NCBI GenBank assembly: GCA_964583185.1
Contig: CAZOVL010000054.1
Span: 1 to 19,071, forward strand
DNA: 19,071 bases
Direction of reading: 5' to 3'
Origin: Bacteroides_E sp964583185
Lineage (GTDB): Bacteria > Bacteroidota > Bacteroidia > Bacteroidales > Bacteroidaceae
In this document: in pieces, positions 15,501 to 19,071 of the stretch
Numbering within the stretch: position 1 is the stretch's first letter
Layout: every line of letters begins with the position of its first letter
Notes under the pieces: generated by a model
Told to the model about the DNA's origin: nothing
What the model saw: only the letters and a program-made list of their open reading frames with translations
Databases searched by the model: none
Program-made: the position numbers and the translations under genes

Positions 15501-16538
15501 TTAAATTAATGGTATGTGATGTTTAGCACACTCTTTACGCATCTCCTCGGGCCAAATACTCGCTTGAATCTCTCCAATATGAGCTTTTCTAAGGTAAAAC
15601 ATACAAAGTCTGGACTGCCCAATGCCTCCGCCAATGGATAGGGGAAGCTCGTCATTCACCAAGCGTTTATGGAAATATAGCTCCAAGCGTTTTTCCTCAC
15701 CTTCTTCTTTCAGTTGGTGTAGTAACACTTTTTTATTTACACGGATGCCCATAGAAGATAGTTCCATAGGTTGTTCCAATATATGATCCCAGACTAAAAT
15801 ATCACCATTTAATCCGGGAAATCCATTCAATCCTAAAGTGGTGTAATCATCGTAGTCAGGTGCACGATTGTCGTGTTTTTTTCCATCAGCTAGCTTTCCA
15901 CCAATGCCAATGATAAAAACAGCTTTATATTTTTTAGTTATAGCGTGTTCTCTGTCTTTGGGAGATAAATCAGGATACATTGCTCTAAGTTCCTCAGAGT
16001 GGATAAAGTGGATTTCGTCTGGTAAACAAGGACGTATAACCGGATACATCTCATAAACCATATATTCAGTTCGAATCATAGCACCATAGATGCGATTTAC
16101 AATGTTTTTTAGGTATTCAAAGGTTCTGTTTTCATCGGTAATCACCAATTCCCAATCCCATTGATCCACATAAAGAGAGTGTAAATTACCCAATTCTTCA
16201 TCCGATCGGATAGCATTCATATCGGTATAAATACCGTACCCCGTGTCAATATTATAATCTGCAAGAGTCATTCGCTTCCATTTGGCTAACGAGTGAACAA
16301 CCTCTGCTTTAGCATCTTGTAAATCTTTAATGGGGAAAGATACCGGACGTTCAATGCCACTTAAATCATCATTAATACCCATTCCTTTAAGTACGAAGAG
16401 TGGAGCCGTAACCCTACGCAATCTTAATTCAGCCGATAAGTTAGTTTGAAAGAAATCTTTTATTTGCTTAATCCCGAGTTCGGTTTGCTTAAGATCTAAA
16501 AAGGGTTTATACCCTTGTGGTTTTATTAGGTAGCTCAT
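15501..16538 (-). CDS. asnA: Aspartate-ammonia ligase (asparagine synthetase A)
   Basis: AsnA makes asparagine from aspartate, ammonia and ATP in the cytoplasm, using a class II aminoacyl-tRNA synthetase-like fold. From ATG 16538 (MSYLIKPQGYKPFLDLKQTE) the product is 345 aa, close to the usual length. Family blocks include LSAELRLRRVTAPLFVL, GINDDLSGIERPVSF, VHSLAKWKRM, LYVDQWDWE, GDILVWDHILEQPMELSSMG and LPLSIGGGIGQSRLCM near the C-terminus. An upstream in-frame extension to 16571 is rejected because it runs into the -7 box of the promoter. It is probably the first gene of a two-gene operon with ung. Confidence 0.95.
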   Translation of the reverse strand: MSYLIKPQGYKPFLDLKQTELGIKQIKDFFQTNLSAELRLRRVTAPLFVLKGMGINDDLSGIERPVSFPIKDLQDAKAEVVHSLAKWKRMTLADYNIDTGYGIYTDMNAIRSDEELGNLHSLYVDQWDWELVITDENRTFEYLKNIVNRIYGAMIRTEYMVYEMYPVIRPCLPDEIHFIHSEELRAMYPDLSPKDREHAITKKYKAVFIIGIGGKLADGKKHDNRAPDYDDYTTLGLNGFPGLNGDILVWDHILEQPMELSSMGIRVNKKVLLHQLKEEGEEKRLELYFHKRLVNDELPLSIGGGIGQSRLCMFYLRKAHIGEIQASIWPEEMRKECAKHHIPLI

Positions 16539-16568
16539 TTGCAGAATTCTATTTTGATTTTTGTGTAG

Positions 16569-16576
16569 CAAAGATA
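16569..16576 (-). promoter_or_regulatory. -7 element of the asnA promoter
   Basis: On the minus strand this is TATCTTTG, an exact match to TAnnTTTG, placed about 30 bp before ATG 16538. No TTTG was found at the normal -33 distance, so an activator may be needed or the -33 box is degenerate. Confidence 0.55.
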
Positions 16577-16625
16577 AAAATTATAAATTAAATTGTGAAT
16601 AAATAACCTTATATTCTGACATTTT

Positions 16626-16646
16626 GATTCTTGATTTTCAAGAATC
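16626..16646. repeat. Perfect 9-bp inverted repeat upstream of asnA
   Basis: GATTCTTGA (16626-16634) and TCAAGAATC (16638-16646) are separated by 3 bp. The structure lies about 50 bp upstream of the asnA -7 box and about 100 bp upstream of the tRNA gene. It has no T run on the minus strand and does not follow a plus-strand gene, so it is more likely an operator-type site than a terminator. No binding protein can be named. Confidence 0.4.
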
Positions 16647-16723
16647 TTAGCTTAATATTACTTGTGTCTCTTATGATATTATTAAAATTGAGAGATTGAT
16701 TAGGTTGCATTTATTATTTTATC

Positions 16724-16731
16724 TATTTTTG
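16724..16731 (+). promoter_or_regulatory. -7 element for tRNA-Arg
   Basis: TATTTTTG matches TAnnTTTG and lies 17 bp before the first base of the tRNA, a suitable place for the promoter. TTG trinucleotides occur upstream at 16705 and 16696, but neither is at the ideal distance. Confidence 0.5.
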
Positions 16732-16748
16732 CAAAGCAATATGCTAGA

Positions 16749-16822
16749 GGCTCGGTAGCTTAGCTGAATAGAGCATCAGATTCCGGTTCTGAAGGTCGTG
16801 GGTTTGAATCCCACCCGAGTCA
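16749..16822 (+). tRNA. tRNA-Arg (anticodon CCG)
   Basis: The 74-nt sequence folds into a full cloverleaf. The acceptor GGCTCGG pairs with CCGAGTC (one G-U). The D stem is GCTT/GAGC. The anticodon stem TCAGA/TCTGA encloses loop TTCCGGT with anticodon CCG, which reads the arginine codon CGG. The T stem GTGGG/CCCAC encloses TTTGAAT. The discriminator base is A (16822) and the next bases are CAA, so CCA is not encoded and must be added by nucleotidyltransferase. Confidence 0.96.
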
Positions 16823-16831
16823 CAAGGTTAT

Positions 16832-16870
16832 AAAAGAGTGTAGATCAATGGTTTATGCTCTTTTCTGTTT
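16832..16870 (+). terminator. Terminator of tRNA-Arg
   Basis: AAAAGAGTGTA (16832-16842) pairs with TATGCTCTTTT (16854-16864) as an 11-bp stem with two G-U pairs. It is followed by a T-rich tail and lies 10 bp after the tRNA. Confidence 0.7.
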
Positions 16871-16910
16871 TATGGCAGAGTGCTACAAGTTGTATAACAG
16901 CTGTTTGTTT

Positions 16911-16921
16911 TTTGAATCCCA
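16911..16921 (+). repeat. 11-bp direct copy of the tRNA-Arg T-arm
   Basis: TTTGAATCCCA occurs here and at 16803-16813 inside the T-arm of the tRNA, 108 bp away. Short duplications of tRNA 3' segments often mark integration sites of mobile elements, but 11 bp is short and no integrase is visible. Confidence 0.4.
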
Positions 16922-16940
16922 ATTTTTATTGAAGCACAGT

Positions 16941-17636
16941 TCAGAACATACTCATATTATAACAATCGAATAAAAATGATAGTCGATTCTTAGGCTCTAC
17001 ATAGTTTATTATTCTCCATATTGAGCCTTCTTGTTTTCTAATCAATAAGTTTGAATATTCTGTGTCTAGATTGAAGCTCTCCAACCATTTTCTTTGGCTT
17101 TTAATAAGCAGTTCTTTTTCTTCCAGATTCTTTGTATTGGCTAATAACTTATTGTAATATATATCGATTAAGTCCATTTCTGATTGAAACAGAAAGTCCA
17201 AAGCTAACATTATCCCTATTGTTGTATAGTCTATCTCTTGGCAAATCCGATTAGCCTCATAAATCTTAAAGGTGTCTTTTGCAAACTCTATTCCTTCTGG
17301 TGTACGGAATGCATTTGTATCTACCTTTTGATAAAAGTTCTCCTCAAGTACATCTTTCAAGAAATGGTTAATGTTGACTTTTAGAACTGAACCACGTTTT
17401 TCTATATCTGCACGTAAGGCAACACTATAGATAGAGTCTAGTATTTGAGAAGAGATAGATTCAGGTGTGTTTTTACTGATTGCTTCAATAAATGGTATTG
17501 GTTTCTCATCCTCAGAAAAAATGGTACCGTATGCTTCTTCATTGTTTGATTTGACAGCTGATGTTGACTTTTTGCTTTTGCACTCTGATAGGTGAAGAGT
17601 AATGATAGCAAGCATAATAAAAAAGATATTTCTCAT
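16941..17636 (-). CDS. Exported protein with LprI/DUF1311-like C-terminal half, possible lipoprotein
   Basis: From ATG 17636 the product is 231 aa with an N-terminal hydrophobic segment (MRNIFFIMLAIITLHLSEC). Cys19 follows LSE, so a lipobox is possible although Glu at -1 is unusual. The N-terminal half is not recognised. The C-terminal half reads SEMDLIDIYYNKLLA, LLIKSQRKWLESF, then EGSIWRIINYVEPKNRLSFL. This resembles the LprI/DUF1311 pattern, whose members include lysozyme-binding proteins, but that is inferred by eye. A longer frame from TTG 17657 overlaps the upstream gene's stop by 4 bp; ATG 17636, 17 bp after that stop, seems better. It is likely the last gene of a three-gene transcript. 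Confidence 0.6.
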   Translation of the reverse strand: MRNIFFIMLAIITLHLSECKSKKSTSAVKSNNEEAYGTIFSEDEKPIPFIEAISKNTPESISSQILDSIYSVALRADIEKRGSVLKVNINHFLKDVLEENFYQKVDTNAFRTPEGIEFAKDTFKIYEANRICQEIDYTTIGIMLALDFLFQSEMDLIDIYYNKLLANTKNLEEKELLIKSQRKWLESFNLDTEYSNLLIRKQEGSIWRIINYVEPKNRLSFLFDCYNMSMF

Positions 17637-17653
17637 AGTTAGTTGTCGTGTTA

Positions 17654-17917
17654 TCAATAATTGATCCAGAATAAATTAAAAAAAGAGAGAATATTTAATA
17701 GTAAAACAATTGTATTGGCTAGCATAATTAGTTTAACATCAATTCCTTTCATTTCTATAATCCTAGCAAGAATGAACAGAAAGAAGCTACCCATCAAGAC
17801 CGACTGATTAACTATTTCTAGCCATCCTGTGAGTTGAGAAAAGCATAGAAATAGTATATTGACTGCTATTAAGATAAGCATTTTACTGAATCTTTTAGCC
17901 CAAGCTTTATCATTCAT
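17654..17917 (-). CDS. Small hydrophobic membrane protein of unknown function
   Basis: This 87-aa protein starts MNDKAWAKRFSKM and has about three hydrophobic segments: LILIAVNILFLCFSQL, LMGSFFLFILARII and LIMLANTIVLLLNILSFF. The positive N-terminus suggests it stays in the cytoplasm. I do not recognise the family. It sits 111 bp after the WG-repeat gene and just upstream of the DUF1311-like gene, with no promoter of its own visible, so the three are probably transcribed together. The consistent membrane pattern and close packing argue for a real gene, but there is no motif to confirm it. Confidence 0.55.
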   Translation of the reverse strand: MNDKAWAKRFSKMLILIAVNILFLCFSQLTGWLEIVNQSVLMGSFFLFILARIIEMKGIDVKLIMLANTIVLLLNILSFFNLFWINY

Positions 17918-18028
17918 CTTTGTCTGTATTTATGGGTTATTTATATAAATGTAGTTTTTTTGTTGTGGAAGAGTCTATAAAGTTTACTCAACTTATGTCT
18001 AATTGGGTTGTTGAATACTTTATGTTTC

Positions 18029-19071
18029 TTATTCCTGTTCAATAATTTCGCCTCTTTTATTAATGGTAAACCATTCATCACTATCCCATACCCAATGTTC
18101 TTTAGAATCATCGATGTAAACTTTCTTTCCTGAATAGGTCGCCTTTGTTTTGCCTTTACTGAAAGGGTGTGCAAAGGCATATTGAGGCTGAATTCTTATA
18201 TCTCCCTCTCTATTTGCAAACCCTATTTTTCCGGATTTATCTATAATACGAAAGTACCCTTCTACTATGTAGTCCGGACCATTATCGTAAGGGAATACAG
18301 TAAATAACTCCTGTCCGGTATTATCTATGCATACAATTTCATCTTTTACTACAAAACCAATTTTATCAATGGTATCACTACCCATATAAGTGTATTTTCC
18401 AAATGGAATAATGGTGTCGTTTCTTGCATTCAAATAACAGACAGCATCGCCTATTTCAAGTGAGTTACTTTTTGCCTGTGCATATAATTTGTGCCGAACC
18501 TGTATTATAGAGACAAAATCAGAATTTCTATATTCGTTATGTATGTAGAACACCTCCCAAGGGTAAAGTTCTTTGAAACACTCTTTCAGTGCCTTGATGG
18601 CCGGATGCTCTTGATCAATTATGTTTTCTTTTGAATGGCCCCTTAATATTGTATAACAGTCAAGAAAATGTCCATCAGGTGCTATTTGTAATTTTGAAGA
18701 AATGAATTTTACATTTTTTTCCTCTGGTTTGAAGTATTCATTGAAAGGGTATTTTTGTTCCACTTCTTTTTTTATGTTCTCAAAGCTATACCCTTCTTTT
18801 TTGTAGTTTTGATAGAGTTTTGTATCAATAATTTTACCCTTGTGTACTTCCATAACACATTCAGTTTCTACGTTTCTATCAAATGCTGAATGTACATATC
18901 TGACACCTTTTCCACGTCCTGCTCTTATTTTTTCCGTTACCCATCGGGCAGGAAGTTTTGTTCCATCTATATAGGAAGGTGGAAGGATTTTCTTTAAGGA
19001 ATCAATGGGATAAGCTATTGTCAGTGCGTTCTTATTTTGTTTATCCCAAATATAAGCTTCTACCTTCTCAA
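18029..19071 (-). CDS. WG-repeat-like protein of unknown function (5' end beyond window)
   Basis: The frame is open from 19069 to the stop, giving 346 visible residues. The Met at 18853 is only an internal methionine, because the reading upstream (EKVEAYIWDKQNKNALTIAY and on) has no stop before the window edge. The C-terminal part holds a degenerate WG-like beta repeat (DKIGFVVKDEIVCIDNTGQE) and a clearer one (GKIGFANREGDIRIQPQYAF, then FSKGKTKA). The middle (ISSKLQIAPDGHFLDCYTIL, then HPAIKALKECFKELYPWEVF) loosely recalls the TonB C-terminal fold, by eye only. WG-repeat proteins are common in Bacteroidetes and mostly uncharacterised. Location, full length and signal peptide cannot be judged. 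Confidence 0.65.
   Translation of the reverse strand, partial: EKVEAYIWDKQNKNALTIAYPIDSLKKILPPSYIDGTKLPARWVTEKIRAGRGKGVRYVHSAFDRNVETECVMEVHKGKIIDTKLYQNYKKEGYSFENIKKEVEQKYPFNEYFKPEEKNVKFISSKLQIAPDGHFLDCYTILRGHSKENIIDQEHPAIKALKECFKELYPWEVFYIHNEYRNSDFVSIIQVRHKLYAQAKSNSLEIGDAVCYLNARNDTIIPFGKYTYMGSDTIDKIGFVVKDEIVCIDNTGQELFTVFPYDNGPDYIVEGYFRIIDKSGKIGFANREGDIRIQPQYAFAHPFSKGKTKATYSGKKVYIDDSKEHWVWDSDEWFTINKRGEIIEQE

Noticed and set aside
17941..18180. 79-aa open frame on the minus strand
   Set aside because: It overlaps the end of the WG-repeat gene in another frame and has a basic, low-complexity composition with no motif. It is a shadow frame.

Overview
The window looks like a piece of chromosome from a low-GC member of the Bacteroidales (Bacteroides-like). 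The evidence is an adenosylcobalamin-dependent NrdJ with a C-terminal zinc ribbon, a Bacteroidetes-type LptD, AsnA next to Ung, a GH125 alpha-mannosidase, a tRNA without an encoded CCA, little Shine-Dalgarno sequence before most genes, and promoters of the Bacteroidetes form (-33 TTTG / -7 TAnnTTTG). Genus cannot be fixed from the sequence alone.

Layout. 1-644: 3' part of class II fructose-bisphosphate aldolase (+). 645-824: two strong hairpins between convergent genes. 825-3353: nrdJ (-). 3354-3671: divergent promoter region. 3672-4412: NfsA-like nitroreductase (+). 4436-5842: dnaA (-). 5843-6182: gene-free, with a terminator for the operon entering from the right. 6183-8305: two-gene envelope operon (-), a secreted N-acetylmuramoyl-L-alanine amidase followed by an MCE/MlaD-type protein. 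8526-9425: BASS-like transporter (+). 9426-9795: gene-free, holding a GC-rich array with an exact 22-bp period that folds into two hairpins. 9796-11817: GH125 exo-alpha-mannosidase and an HD-domain hydrolase (+). 11911-14661: lptD (+). 14825-16538: asnA-ung operon (-). 16749-16822: tRNA-Arg(CCG) (+). 16941-19071: three genes of unknown function (-): a large WG-repeat protein cut by the window edge, a small membrane protein, and a predicted exported LprI/DUF1311-like protein.

How the genes fit together. Most of the window is core housekeeping: glycolysis/gluconeogenesis, deoxynucleotide synthesis, replication initiation, uracil repair and asparagine synthesis. The centre is an envelope neighbourhood with peptidoglycan cleavage (amidase), lipid transport (MCE protein) and LPS export (LptD), interrupted by the transporter, GH125 and HD genes. 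The right end, beyond the tRNA, has an accessory character. An 11-bp copy of the tRNA T-arm lies just before it and may be a trace of integration.

The clearest sequence structure not explained by genes is the 22-bp-period array at 9461-9548. I did not find a CRISPR array, IS element, transposase, phage gene or recognisable defence operon. Several gene starts were set by promoters: the longest open frames of the nitroreductase, amidase and asnA begin inside their own -7 or -33 boxes, so downstream ATGs were chosen.
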